From Oscillospiraceae bacterium (lineage in GTDB: Bacteria; Bacillota; Clostridia; Oscillospirales; Acutalibacteraceae), in contig JAISUW010000002.1 in NCBI GenBank assembly GCA_031271865.1, positions 1 to 61,454 of the forward strand: a stretch of 61,454 bases of DNA, written 5' to 3'. Both the position numbers and the translations under genes were made by a program. Positions 7,393-14,896 of the stretch are shown piece by piece. Under the pieces are notes generated by a model. The model searched no databases and was not told the origin of the DNA. It saw only the letters and a list, made by a program, of their open reading frames with translations. Positions within the stretch are counted from its first letter, which is position 1; the number at the start of each line of letters is the position of its first letter.

Positions 7393-7597
7393 GAAGTGAG
7401 ATTAAGCAAATACAGAGAGTGGAGTTGGAGGAAGCTTCTTCGGGCAAAAAAAGCTCCCTGCGCCGGCATCCTCTGATGTCCGAGGGTTATTGAAATGGCT
7501 CTGGCAAGATGAGAAACCTAAAAGGTACGCTGATTGTATCCTCTCATAAAGCTACAGCATTCTTCCTGCAGTGTAACTGTATTGTTACATTTTTTCG
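7393..7597 (+). ncRNA. Candidate structured non-coding RNA, about 200 nt
   Basis: A gene-free interval bounded by a TATAAT box upstream and a short terminator hairpin downstream (TGTAAC, six-base loop, GTTACA, then TTTTTT at 7572-7595). Visible pairings: GGAAG at 7392-7396 with CTTCC at 7562-7566 as a closing stem; GAGAG near 7412 with CTCTC near 7541; a long hairpin built from CCCT...CGGCATC and GATGTCCG...AGGG in the middle; and a small ACCT-AAAA-GGT hairpin near 7517. No open frame of useful length runs through it. I do not recognise it as a known riboswitch, 6S, SRP, tmRNA or RNase P. It could equally be a leader for something lost. Confidence 0.45.
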
Positions 7598-7649
7598 ATT
7601 TAGCAGGATACCATTTGACCACAGCTATATTTGTATTGTGAAACCGTGC

Positions 7650-7731
7650 GAGTTGTGACAAGCTGAGCTCAGTTAAGTTAAGCTTAACTGAGCTTAACTG
7701 AGCTCAACTCAACTGGACTCAACTGAACTAA
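7650..7731 (+). repeat. Pentamer-periodic repeat, block 3 (inverted repeats)
   Basis: Pentamers GAGCT, CAGTT, AAGTT, AAGCT, TAACT, CAACT. The arm GAGCTCAGTTAAG pairs with CTTAACTGAGCTC-type sequence downstream, so the block can form a hairpin. The remaining bases to 7854 hold nothing I can identify. Confidence 0.8.
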
Positions 7732-7854
7732 CCTCCGCGCTGCCACGAGAAATCACAGAGCGAAACCGAAAGAGAATCGCTTAAATACAGTTGAAATACG
7801 AAGCTTTGCGTCGATGTTAGCGTCGAACCCTGCCCCCAGACCCCCTGCCAATGC

Positions 7855-8862
7855 CTATTCAAAATTCGTCTGCTCCGGAATCTCCTTGTACTGGTAGATG
7901 CGGAGGTAGTCTATGATATAGTCGGTCGGGTAGTTCGGGTCATCGGGGTCGGTGGGGTTATTGGCTTCATCCCCCGCCCAACTGCCCGTAGCAATGCACA
8001 GAATCGGCCAAAGCGGGATATGGCAAATCAGCTCAGGGTCGGTCATGCGGCTGGTCTCTTTGCCGTCTATGTAGAAGATATACTCGTTCGGGTTCCACTC
8101 CAAGCCATAGGTGTGGTAAGAATTATATAAATCCCAGCCGCCGAAGACCTGCTCCCCGTAGGCCTTGTGGTAGTCCCGGTAGCCGTCGTAATGCACGGTA
8201 TGGTTGACGGTGTTCTGCCAATAGCTGAAGGGGTGCGCAAGGTAGGTGCCGTTGTCCGCTTTCTTATACCAGTAGGCATAGGAGTAGGGGGCCTCAAAGA
8301 TGTCTATCTCCGCGCCGTCCGAGGCACCGACCACACCTGCGGGCGGGTAGGTGCCCGACACATGCGTATCATAGAGCCAGAACGCCCCCCAGCCGCCGAA
8401 CACCCGCGGCAGAATCGCACGGATCTCAAAGTAGCCGTAGCACTGTTTGTAGGTCCGGCGCAAATCAATGGTGTCGGTATACCAGCCTACATAATCCGAG
8501 CCGCCCATGCCTTCCGGGGCATACTCAAAGCCGATATGCAGTGCGCCGTCCTTCATGGAAAGTGTCTGATGCTTGTTATTTGGAGAGTAGAAATACTCCC
8601 CGGAGCCATTCTGCCAGTGGCCGTGCCAACTGTTATAAAACGGACCGTCCCAGTCATCGTACTGCCAGTCGTCGCCATACTCGAACTCATCCGCCCAAGT
8701 GAGGGTGAACTCTTTCTCCAAACGGCTCTGTGTGATACCGGGGTAGAACTTCCCCATTGGGTATAATCCGAACAGCACCACCAACACCCAGTTGGTGAAA
8801 ATTTGCAGACCGTCCAGAATAGACTTGCCGGCATTGCAGAAGTAGGTTAAAGCAATATCCAT
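7855..8862 (-). CDS. Glycoside hydrolase family 16 (beta-glucanase-like)
   Basis: 335 residues with a GH16 beta-jelly-roll. Evidence includes the entry block LTWADEFEY, the DLRRTYKQCYGYFEIRAILP strand pair, the catalytic GAEIDIFEA (ExDxxE; first Glu nucleophile, last Glu acid/base) near residue 185, and TYGLEWNPNEYIFYIDGKE. The family hydrolyses beta-1,3, beta-1,3-1,4 or related glucans and galactans; specificity is not readable here. There is no classical signal peptide: the N-terminus holds a hydrophobic stretch (NWVLVVLFGLYP, about residues 24-35), which could serve as an uncleaved signal anchor. It is a single gene with its own promoter and AGGAG eight bases upstream of the ATG. No carbohydrate-binding module or sorting signal is visible. 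Confidence 0.9.
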   Translation of the reverse strand: MDIALTYFCNAGKSILDGLQIFTNWVLVVLFGLYPMGKFYPGITQSRLEKEFTLTWADEFEYGDDWQYDDWDGPFYNSWHGHWQNGSGEYFYSPNNKHQTLSMKDGALHIGFEYAPEGMGGSDYVGWYTDTIDLRRTYKQCYGYFEIRAILPRVFGGWGAFWLYDTHVSGTYPPAGVVGASDGAEIDIFEAPYSYAYWYKKADNGTYLAHPFSYWQNTVNHTVHYDGYRDYHKAYGEQVFGGWDLYNSYHTYGLEWNPNEYIFYIDGKETSRMTDPELICHIPLWPILCIATGSWAGDEANNPTDPDDPNYPTDYIIDYLRIYQYKEIPEQTNFE

Positions 8863-8908
8863 TTGGCAACCGCTCCTATGTTCATGTTCTTATTCTGTTT
8901 ACAATTCT

Positions 8909-8937
8909 ATTCTACCACAACGATACTGGTTTGTCAA
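8909..8937 (-). promoter_or_regulatory. Promoter of the GH16 gene
   Basis: On the minus strand, TTGACA (8937-8932), a 17-base spacer and TAGAAT (8914-8909), about 47 bases upstream of the ATG. Confidence 0.8.
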
Positions 8938-8940
8938 GAC

Positions 8941-8968
8941 AAGAAACAAGAGGCAAGTGGCAAGATTC
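8941..8968 (+). repeat. AAGNNNC heptamer repeat
   Basis: Four consecutive heptamers AAGAAAC, AAGAGGC, AAGTGGC, AAGATTC. The same unit recurs near 11480, 17060, 18000, 18060, 37080, 57330 and 57570. Confidence 0.85.
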
Positions 8969-8989
8969 TGACAATACCTGAATTCACCC

Positions 8990-9018
8990 TTGCAATCCGC
9001 GCCGGAATGTGCTATAAT
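8990..9018 (+). promoter_or_regulatory. Promoter of ackA
   Basis: TTGCAA at 8990-8995, 17-base spacer, TATAAT at 9013-9018; the leader to the ATG at 9078 is about 53 nt. Confidence 0.85.
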
Positions 9019-9077
9019 GGATGGCTGTAGGGTGCAGACTTAGGCACCCCGAAACGAAACGGAGGACATACGGCGCA

Positions 9078-10280
9078 ATGAACATACTGGTAATCAATGC
9101 AGGCAGCTCATCCCTGAAGTACCAACTCATCAACATGGAGACCGAACAGGTCAGGGCCAAAGGCGGCTGTGAACGCATCGGCATAGACGGCAGCTTTCTC
9201 GAGTGCAAACACGGCGCCGGCGAGAAAGTCAAGATCGAAGCCCCTATGCCCAACCACACGGCAGCTTTTGCCATCGTGAAGGATGCCCTCACATCTGGCG
9301 CCACAAAAGTGCTGGACAGCTTGGATGAAATCCATGCCGTCGGGCACCGTGTCGTGCAGGGCGGCGCGAAACTGGTTGTGCCTATGCGCGTGACGGACGA
9401 AGTGGTCGCTGAGATTGAGCGCATCTATGACTTGGCTCCCCTCCACAACCCGGGTCATGTGCAAGGTATCCGCGCCTGCACACAGGCTTTCGGGGAAGAC
9501 CTGCCGCAGGTTGTGGTGTTCGATACGGCATTCCATGCGACCATGCCCCCGGAGGCCTACATCTTCCCGGTAGCCTATGAGTACTATGAGAAGTATGCTG
9601 TGCGCCGCTACGGCTTCCACGGCACAAGCCACAAGTATGTCAGCCACCGTCTGGCCGAGGTATACGGCAAGCCGCTGTCCGAACTCAAGGTCGTCACCTG
9701 CCACCTGGGCAACGGCTCCTCCATCGCCGCCGTCAAGAACGGTGTGGTCGTGGATACCACCATGGGCCTCACGCCGCTGGACGGCTTCATCATGGGCACA
9801 CGCTGCGGTGCTGTGGATCCCTCCGCCGTCCTGTATCTCATGAAGAAGGAGGGATGGACCCCAGACGAAGCGTCCGAGATACTCAACAAGAAGTCCGGCG
9901 CCTTGGGACTGTCCGGCGTATCCTCCGATGACCGCGACCTGCAAGCTGCGGAGAATGAGGGCAACGAGCGCGCCGCCCTCGCCCGCAAGATTCAGCGCTA
10001 CCAAGTGCGCAAATGGGTGGGTGCCTATGCCGCCGCCATGAACGGCGTGGATGCCATTGTTTTCACCGGCGGCATCGGGGAGAACACCCGCGACCTGCGC
10101 GCCGAAGTCTGCGAGAACCTCGCCTACCTCGGTCTGGACTTTGACCCGGTGCAGAATGAACTCCTCATCCGCGGCGCGGAGGGCGAACTGACCAAGCCCG
10201 GTTCCAAAGTCCGTGCGTTTGTCATCCCGACCAATGAGGAACTGCTCATCGCCCGGGAGACCAAAGCGCTCGTAGAGTAA
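9078..10280 (+). CDS. ackA: Acetate kinase
   Basis: 400 residues, full length for the family. It interconverts acetate plus ATP and acetyl phosphate plus ADP in the cytoplasm, the energy-yielding last step of acetate fermentation. Seen directly: the N-terminal signature NILVINAGSSSLKYQL, HRVVQGG, the FDTAFHATMP block, RRYGFHGTSHKYV, VVTCHLGNGSSIAAV, TPLDGFIMGTRCGAVDPS and IVFTGGIGENT, together forming the ASKHA fold. GGAGG at 9061-9065 is 12 bases from the ATG, a little far but no other start fits the conserved N-terminus. The usual partner pta is not adjacent; a transcript of ackA alone, or with the following gene 10 bases downstream, is likely. Confidence 0.97.
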   Translation: MNILVINAGSSSLKYQLINMETEQVRAKGGCERIGIDGSFLECKHGAGEKVKIEAPMPNHTAAFAIVKDALTSGATKVLDSLDEIHAVGHRVVQGGAKLVVPMRVTDEVVAEIERIYDLAPLHNPGHVQGIRACTQAFGEDLPQVVVFDTAFHATMPPEAYIFPVAYEYYEKYAVRRYGFHGTSHKYVSHRLAEVYGKPLSELKVVTCHLGNGSSIAAVKNGVVVDTTMGLTPLDGFIMGTRCGAVDPSAVLYLMKKEGWTPDEASEILNKKSGALGLSGVSSDDRDLQAAENEGNERAALARKIQRYQVRKWVGAYAAAMNGVDAIVFTGGIGENTRDLRAEVCENLAYLGLDFDPVQNELLIRGAEGELTKPGSKVRAFVIPTNEELLIARETKALVE

Positions 10281-10290
10281 TTCCGTATTT

Positions 10291-11475
10291 ATGAATTCTC
10301 CCCCCAAACCTGCACAAACTGTTAGGGAGTATGTGCGTTTTGGGGGGATTGCTTTGTCTCGGCGGATAGAAGCGTTCTGTATGGCCTTTGTTGTGTTTGT
10401 CGGTGTCACACTCGGTTGCCGCACCATCGCGCAGCGGGATGCCGTTGCTGCCATGCGAATGAACTACTACGACTACAAAGCGATGGGGCGGGAAGCCTTC
10501 CCGTCCGTGTTTTCTGTCTTTCTCAAGGAGGGGAAGTACAAGGGCTTCGTGGAGGCTTCCTTTCCGGCTTTCGCCATCCCGGAGCTGGGACGGGGCTTTG
10601 TGCCGCAGGGGCTGTGCTACTGTTCGAAGCTCAACGCCTTCCTGCTGACCATGTATGCCTCCGACCGGGAGAGTGCCTCTGTTTTGGTGTCTGTCGACGC
10701 AGACACGGGGGTGCGCACGAAAACACTCTCCTTGCGGGATACAGCGGGTTTTGTATTCAAGGGTCATGCCGGCGGCGTAGTATCGGGCGGCGGGGACATC
10801 TACGTCGCCTCGGAGGCAAAGGTATACCATCTGTCGGCGGATACAATCCGTTCTGCCGCCGACGGGGACAGCGTGCAGTTTGACGGCTACTTCAAGTCCG
10901 TGACGGCTGCTTCCAATATATACATTGAAGCCGGGGTGCTTTGGGTCGGGGAATACTATGCCAACTCGCCGCTCATACATCTGGATGCCGCGCACCGCGA
11001 CAAGGAGAGCGGAAACCGTGCATGGGCGGCGGGATACAAACTGCAAGCCTCCGGATTCATGGGGGTGAAAGGTGTCAAGCGTAGCGGCGACCAGCCGGTA
11101 CCGGCGTACCTGCTGAGTCTGCCGCGCCATGTGCAGGGTATCGGGCAGGCTGCGGACGGTCGGTTGCTGTTTTCCTGTTCCAAGGCGGCGGCGCTCCCCT
11201 CCGAGTTGTTGGTGTACCCGCCGCTGGCTGCGATTCTCCAATCGGAGCCTGACTATCAGGCGGATGTCCTCGGCACGGTTCGGCCACTGTGGGTCTTAGG
11301 AGAGAACAGCGCAGAGCGCCTGACGCTTCCGCCGATGAGCGAGGGCTTGGCTCTATACAAGGACAGCGTATGCATCCTCTTTGAGAGTGCCGCGAGTATC
11401 TACCGCCCGCGGGCGGAACTCTTCGCCGACCATGTGTATGCGCTGAACGTAGCTGCTTATGAGCAAGGGGCGTGA
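10291..11475 (+). CDS. Membrane-anchored beta-propeller-like protein of unknown function
   Basis: 394 residues. One N-terminal hydrophobic segment (AFCMAFVVFVGVTLGC, about residues 28-43) suggests a signal anchor, with the rest outside the cell. The body has repeated strand-like blocks ending in short turns: GRGFVPQGLCYC, FLLTMYASDRESASVLVSVD, AGGVVSGGGDIYVAS, VLWVGEYYANSPLI, RHVQGIGQAADGRLLFSC, PPMSEGLALYKDSVCILFESA. This order resembles six-bladed propeller proteins, but no catalytic motif is evident and I do not recognise a named family. The start is uncertain: the ATG at 10291 lacks a good ribosome site, and a GTG at 10333 is in frame. The stop codon falls directly at an AAGNNNC heptamer block. 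It may be co-transcribed with ackA. Confidence 0.6.
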   Translation: MNSPPKPAQTVREYVRFGGIALSRRIEAFCMAFVVFVGVTLGCRTIAQRDAVAAMRMNYYDYKAMGREAFPSVFSVFLKEGKYKGFVEASFPAFAIPELGRGFVPQGLCYCSKLNAFLLTMYASDRESASVLVSVDADTGVRTKTLSLRDTAGFVFKGHAGGVVSGGGDIYVASEAKVYHLSADTIRSAADGDSVQFDGYFKSVTAASNIYIEAGVLWVGEYYANSPLIHLDAAHRDKESGNRAWAAGYKLQASGFMGVKGVKRSGDQPVPAYLLSLPRHVQGIGQAADGRLLFSCSKAAALPSELLVYPPLAAILQSEPDYQADVLGTVRPLWVLGENSAERLTLPPMSEGLALYKDSVCILFESAASIYRPRAELFADHVYALNVAAYEQGA

Positions 11476-11507
11476 AGCAAGAGGCATGTGACAAGAACCA
11501 AGAATCC
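11474..11507 (+). repeat. AAGNNNC heptamer repeat overlapping a stop codon
   Basis: AAGAGGC, ATGTGAC, AAGAACC, AAGAATC, beginning at the TGA of the upstream gene. Similar to the block at 8941. Confidence 0.8.
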
Positions 11508-11575
11508 ATATCCTACCTCATATAGAACACCGAAACCGTGCCCCCAGCTTAAGCCAAGGCACCCCAGCAGCGCAT

Positions 11576-11616
11576 ATGGAAAATTCGCCCTACAGAACAT
11601 AGGGCGAATTTTCCAT
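11576..11616 (+). repeat. 17-bp perfect hairpin in an intergenic gap
   Basis: ATGGAAAATTCGCCCTA (11576-11592), loop CAGAACA, TAGGGCGAATTTTCCAT (11600-11616). The stem is perfect and AT-rich at its base with no U-tract, so it is more like a small mobile inverted repeat than a terminator. Confidence 0.8.
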
Positions 11617-11639
11617 CCAAGCGGGCAAGTCTCCATGGG

Positions 11640-11735
11640 GATCCGGGGTGCTCCCCGGCCGCGGGGGGGCCGGGGGCGCCGCGGGACGCACCCCGGGGCG
11701 GGGGTCCGGGGGCTGACCCCCGGGTGTGTGGAGGA
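11640..11735 (+). other. GC-rich palindromic spacer
   Basis: The remainder of the gap between the propeller-like gene and the DUF4474-like gene is almost pure G and C, with overlapping palindromic runs such as CCCCGGCCGCGGGGGG and CCGGGGGCTGACCCCCGG. No gene is supported; small frames crossing it are composition artefacts. Confidence 0.6.
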
Positions 11736-11794
11736 ATTAAGGAATCCTTTTATAATACCATTAGGCAAAACCTGACCAAGAAACAAGAATTATC

Positions 11795-12925
11795 CTACCA
11801 CTTAATGTTAATCTTCTTGCCGTCGGCTGACAAGGTGTAGGTGATGCCGGTGGACTTCTGGCTGTCGAGGGCTTTGAGCAGACCGGCTTTCATTTCCTCG
11901 TCCTTGGGTTGGACGGTGGAGTAGAGCGTGGTCGCCTTGGGGGTATAGGTCTTTGTACGCATGGCAAAACCTGTGAGCCACCAGTGGTTCTGGAACTCAC
12001 GGTCAATGAGAACCGTGCCGTCATTGGCAACGAGCTTGAAGCTCATGGGGATGCGGTCGGCTTCTACCGCGCAGTCATACCAGCCGGAGAGACCTTTATT
12101 CTTGTTGTACAACCCGACCTCGCCGCCGGTGGAGATGAAGTAGCGGCCTTTCCAGAGCTGGAGCATCCAGTCCTTGCCTTTGTAATCAAACTGGAGGCGG
12201 ACGGTGTCCACATCCGTCCAGTTGAAAGCGTGGAGGGCGACGGCATCGTAAATCCAGTGGTACTTGAGGGATCGCTGGAGTTGCGGATTCTGGGAGGAGT
12301 AGACGAAGCCTTTCTTGATATTGACCTCGAAGCCCGAGGCAGCAATTCCCACCTTATCTTGGCTGATGAGGCCGGTGGAGGCATTGTAGTTCACGCCGCT
12401 GTCAAAGCCTTTCTTGCTGCCGTCGGCGTAGGAGAACTCCATGAAGATGTCAGATCCTTTGACATAGAAGCGGCAGCCGGTCGGCATCGCGGACGCGACC
12501 CCCTCCAAGCGCACCTTGATATAGTCCAAGGCAGGCTTTCCGGCGGCTTGCATCCGGTCGGCCTCGGCCATCTTCTTGTCGCGCTCGGCATTGTACTTTG
12601 CAGGATTGGCATTGTAGAGCCAGCGATAGGAGTAGAATGGATCCGGTATCTCAGCGAGCAGCTTCATCAGGTCAAAGCCGCCGCTGTTCTTCTTCAGCTC
12701 AGCAAAGGCAGCGGAGAGGGTGGAATCCATCTCCACTTTGAAGTTGCCCTTGGGCTGTGCACCCCATGTGCGCCAGCCGAGGTCGCTCTTGAACTCCGAT
12801 ATGATCTTTTCAAACTGCCAGACACTCCCCTTACCGTCCTTTGCCACTTGCGCAGCGGGGGCGGAGAATGCCGTCATAAACGCCAGTCCGATGGCAATGA
12901 TGGTATTCACTACGCTGTTAATCAT
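11795..12925 (-). CDS. Secreted DUF4474-like protein
   Basis: 376 residues with a signal peptide (hydrophobic IIAIGLAFMTAF, cleavage likely after SAPAA or AQVA). The C-terminal half carries the pattern I associate with DUF4474: VRLQFDYKGKDWMLQLWKGRYFISTGGEVGLYNKN, then SGWYDCA, a short gap, HWWLTGFAMRTKTYTP, and LYSTVQPKDEEM. DUF4474 is of unknown function, found on exported proteins of Clostridia, and looks like a beta-rich ligand-binding fold. AAGGAGAT lies five bases before the ATG. It is downstream of, and probably transcribed with, the secreted hydrolase-like gene; a hairpin at 12952-12977 lies between them. The family name is recalled from sequence pattern and has not been searched. Confidence 0.65.
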   Translation of the reverse strand: MINSVVNTIIAIGLAFMTAFSAPAAQVAKDGKGSVWQFEKIISEFKSDLGWRTWGAQPKGNFKVEMDSTLSAAFAELKKNSGGFDLMKLLAEIPDPFYSYRWLYNANPAKYNAERDKKMAEADRMQAAGKPALDYIKVRLEGVASAMPTGCRFYVKGSDIFMEFSYADGSKKGFDSGVNYNASTGLISQDKVGIAASGFEVNIKKGFVYSSQNPQLQRSLKYHWIYDAVALHAFNWTDVDTVRLQFDYKGKDWMLQLWKGRYFISTGGEVGLYNKNKGLSGWYDCAVEADRIPMSFKLVANDGTVLIDREFQNHWWLTGFAMRTKTYTPKATTLYSTVQPKDEEMKAGLLKALDSQKSTGITYTLSADGKKINIKW

Positions 12926-12951
12926 AGAAACATCTCCTTGCTTTCGCGGGC

Positions 12952-12977
12952 AAAGGCGGGGTTGCCGCCCCGCCTTT
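12952..12977 (-). terminator. Hairpin between two secreted-protein genes
   Basis: AAAGGCGGGG and CCCCGCCTTT separated by six bases. On the minus strand it follows the hydrolase-like gene and may attenuate read-through into the DUF4474-like gene; the U-tract is short. Confidence 0.55.
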
Positions 12978-13012
12978 TGCAGCCTTTACGTCGGTCGTAA
13001 AACCGCTGGTGT

Positions 13013-14536
13013 TCAGAATATCAAATCCAGCCAGATGGTCGGGAGCTTCCAAACGTAGCGCCATACGCCGAGGAGCAACCCCCACACACCCTCAAAGAAC
13101 TCGACGAAGTAGTTCGGGGCATAGCTCTCGTCTTGCGTGACAAAAGTATCCCAACCGGTACGCTGCTTGTTGGCAGCCACCCAGACGGAGAATTGCGGGA
13201 AGACCGGGTTGGAGTTGACGGTCGGGTTCTTGGCCTGCAGCCACCACTCGTACCAGCCGGAGTAGCTGTACTCACTCTGGTGGCGTTGGTTCAGAGCAAT
13301 CCAAGTGACTTCTTTATAGCGGCAGGTGGAGGCGTCTACCATGTGGTCGGGGGAAACGTGGTTGTGTCCGCAGGAGAGATCCAACTGGATGTGCAGCGGG
13401 GAGAACGGATGCTCCGGCAGGGCGCAGGTCGCGCCGAAGGTCGCATACTTGGTGTCAACGGTGGTATCGGTCGTGACAAAGGCGTTGTGTCCGATGGGGT
13501 AGTTGTAGCGGCCGTAGCCGGCACGGACGGCGAACTTCATCTTGGAATACACGTCGTCGAGAATCTGGTTCTGCTTGGCAACGATGTCATAGAAGTAGTG
13601 ATCCATCTTCGCTACGAGCTTGGCGTACTTGTTGGTCTTGGAGAAGCCGAGCTTTGCCTTCGCCAACTCATAGTCCTTGATGGGAACGTAACTCCAGAAG
13701 GCCGGCATCTGGAAGATGAGCGGGATGATGGCCTCCTCATAGAGTTTGTTGACGGCGACCGGGGACATAATCTTGGCTATGCGCTCCAGGATGTCCAGTA
13801 GGCCGGTGTTGTATAAACCTTGCAGCAGGTCGGAGTAATCCGCCATGCTTTTGCCGTTGACTTCCTTGGCGTGGCCGAGAACCTCCGTATTGAGGGTCAT
13901 GTCTCGGGTGGCGAGGGCACCGAAGAAGCTTGTGCCGTTTTGCATGGTGATGTTCTCTACGACAGAGGCGACCTTGGAGGTGCCGTACTTCGCAAGGTAG
14001 GCCAGCAGAATGGAGCCGGAACCGCTCACGGCGTACATATTGACCTTGTCCTTGCCCTCTTTCTTGCATATCTCGTCCACGTATTTGGCGAGGATGTCGG
14101 CGTTCTCCACGGGGTCTAAGCGCCAGTCAAAGTTGAAGAAGTAACGGCCGATCCACTTAACACCATTGGCAACTGTGCCGTGTTTGCAGGTGATATTCTT
14201 GTTGATGGAGTCGCCGTCCTCGTTCATCTGCACGGGTCCCAGCACCGCCCAGAAAATCTCGATGGCTATATCCAGCGCCTTATTCAAATCCAAGGCGGAT
14301 ATGGCGGCATTCAAATCCGCTTCGCGCTTCGTCATCTCCGTACCCATGGAGGCGGGATTGAAAATCGTCTTGCCCTCGTTTATAAAGAGCGCGTGCATAT
14401 TCCCGGTAAAATGGATAATCGGATACTTGCTTACATCCGCCTCTTTGAGATTCGTATCCGCCGAAACACACAACGGAAGAACGGCCGTCAATGACAGCAC
14501 AGCCAACAGGACACACAATACTTTCTTTAAACGCAT
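13013..14536 (-). CDS. Secreted alpha/beta-hydrolase-like protein with aromatic C-terminal tail
   Basis: 507 residues. The start at 14536 is preferred to 14575 because GAGGTG precedes it and it opens directly into a signal peptide (MRLKKVLCVLLAVLSLTAVL, cleavage near CVSA). Following blocks resemble lipase-like alpha/beta hydrolases: IIHFTGNMHALF, the FDWRLDPVENADIL segment, and VNMYAVSGSGSILLAYLAKYG, where the nucleophile elbow should be; it reads SGSGS rather than GxSxG, so activity is uncertain. Late acidic and histidine candidates sit in CGHNHVSPDHMVDAST. The last residues, FFEGVWGLLLGVWRYVWKL onward, form a Trp-rich hydrophobic tail. Promoter at 14709-14737. It probably heads an operon with the DUF4474-like gene. 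Substrate is unknown; lipid or ester cleavage is a guess. Confidence 0.65.
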   Translation of the reverse strand: MRLKKVLCVLLAVLSLTAVLPLCVSADTNLKEADVSKYPIIHFTGNMHALFINEGKTIFNPASMGTEMTKREADLNAAISALDLNKALDIAIEIFWAVLGPVQMNEDGDSINKNITCKHGTVANGVKWIGRYFFNFDWRLDPVENADILAKYVDEICKKEGKDKVNMYAVSGSGSILLAYLAKYGTSKVASVVENITMQNGTSFFGALATRDMTLNTEVLGHAKEVNGKSMADYSDLLQGLYNTGLLDILERIAKIMSPVAVNKLYEEAIIPLIFQMPAFWSYVPIKDYELAKAKLGFSKTNKYAKLVAKMDHYFYDIVAKQNQILDDVYSKMKFAVRAGYGRYNYPIGHNAFVTTDTTVDTKYATFGATCALPEHPFSPLHIQLDLSCGHNHVSPDHMVDASTCRYKEVTWIALNQRHQSEYSYSGWYEWWLQAKNPTVNSNPVFPQFSVWVAANKQRTGWDTFVTQDESYAPNYFVEFFEGVWGLLLGVWRYVWKLPTIWLDLIF

Positions 14537-14708
14537 GGGGGATAACACCTCACGAATAGAATGCAGAGTGAACACAAATGAACGGTACGGCCGAGGCAGG
14601 CGGCACTTTTGTTTGCTAAACGCGCCTTGCAGGGCGCGCTTTATACGTCTGTGCCTGTCCTCTTGTCGGTCATACCCTTCGCTTCTTCACTCCTATGCTC
14701 TTGCAATC

Positions 14709-14737
14709 ATTATAACATAATTTCTGTCTTTTGTCAA
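14709..14737 (-). promoter_or_regulatory. Promoter of the hydrolase-like gene
   Basis: Minus strand TTGACA (14737-14732), 17-base spacer, TATAAT (14714-14709). The leader to the ATG at 14536 is about 165 nt, unusually long for this window. Confidence 0.85.
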
Positions 14738-14880
14738 CCTATTCGTCATAACTGTATCGAATGGTTACAGTCCGCCGGGAATACTCTTGTGTCGTATACT
14801 CTTGCGCTTTTCCTCACGGTATATACAGTTTTTGCCGGTTTTGGGGGGAATATCCTAAGGTTTGTGTGATTTTTTGGAGG

Positions 14881-14895
14881 TGCCCCGTAGGGGCA
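14881..14895. repeat. Single GCCCC palindrome
   Basis: TGCCCCGTAGGGGCA, identical to the unit at 40722-40736. It sits one base after the stop codon of the acyl-CoA ligase and may act as its 3' hairpin. Confidence 0.75.
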
Positions 14896-14896
14896 A

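Larger units (their letters stand above)
14537..14896. other. Intergenic region upstream of the hydrolase-like gene
   Basis: It holds the hydrolase promoter near 14.72 kb and a TGCCCCGTAGGGGCA palindrome at 14881-14895 just after the ligase stop. I see no gene in the remainder. Confidence 0.6.

Noticed and set aside
7410-7470. SAM-type riboswitch, suggested by AGAGAGTGGAG
   Set aside because: The rest of the SAM-I core is absent and no methionine or SAM gene follows.
11488-11775. Small proteins of 95-109 residues on either strand
   Set aside because: They read through a perfect hairpin and a nearly pure GC palindromic stretch, with no ribosome site.
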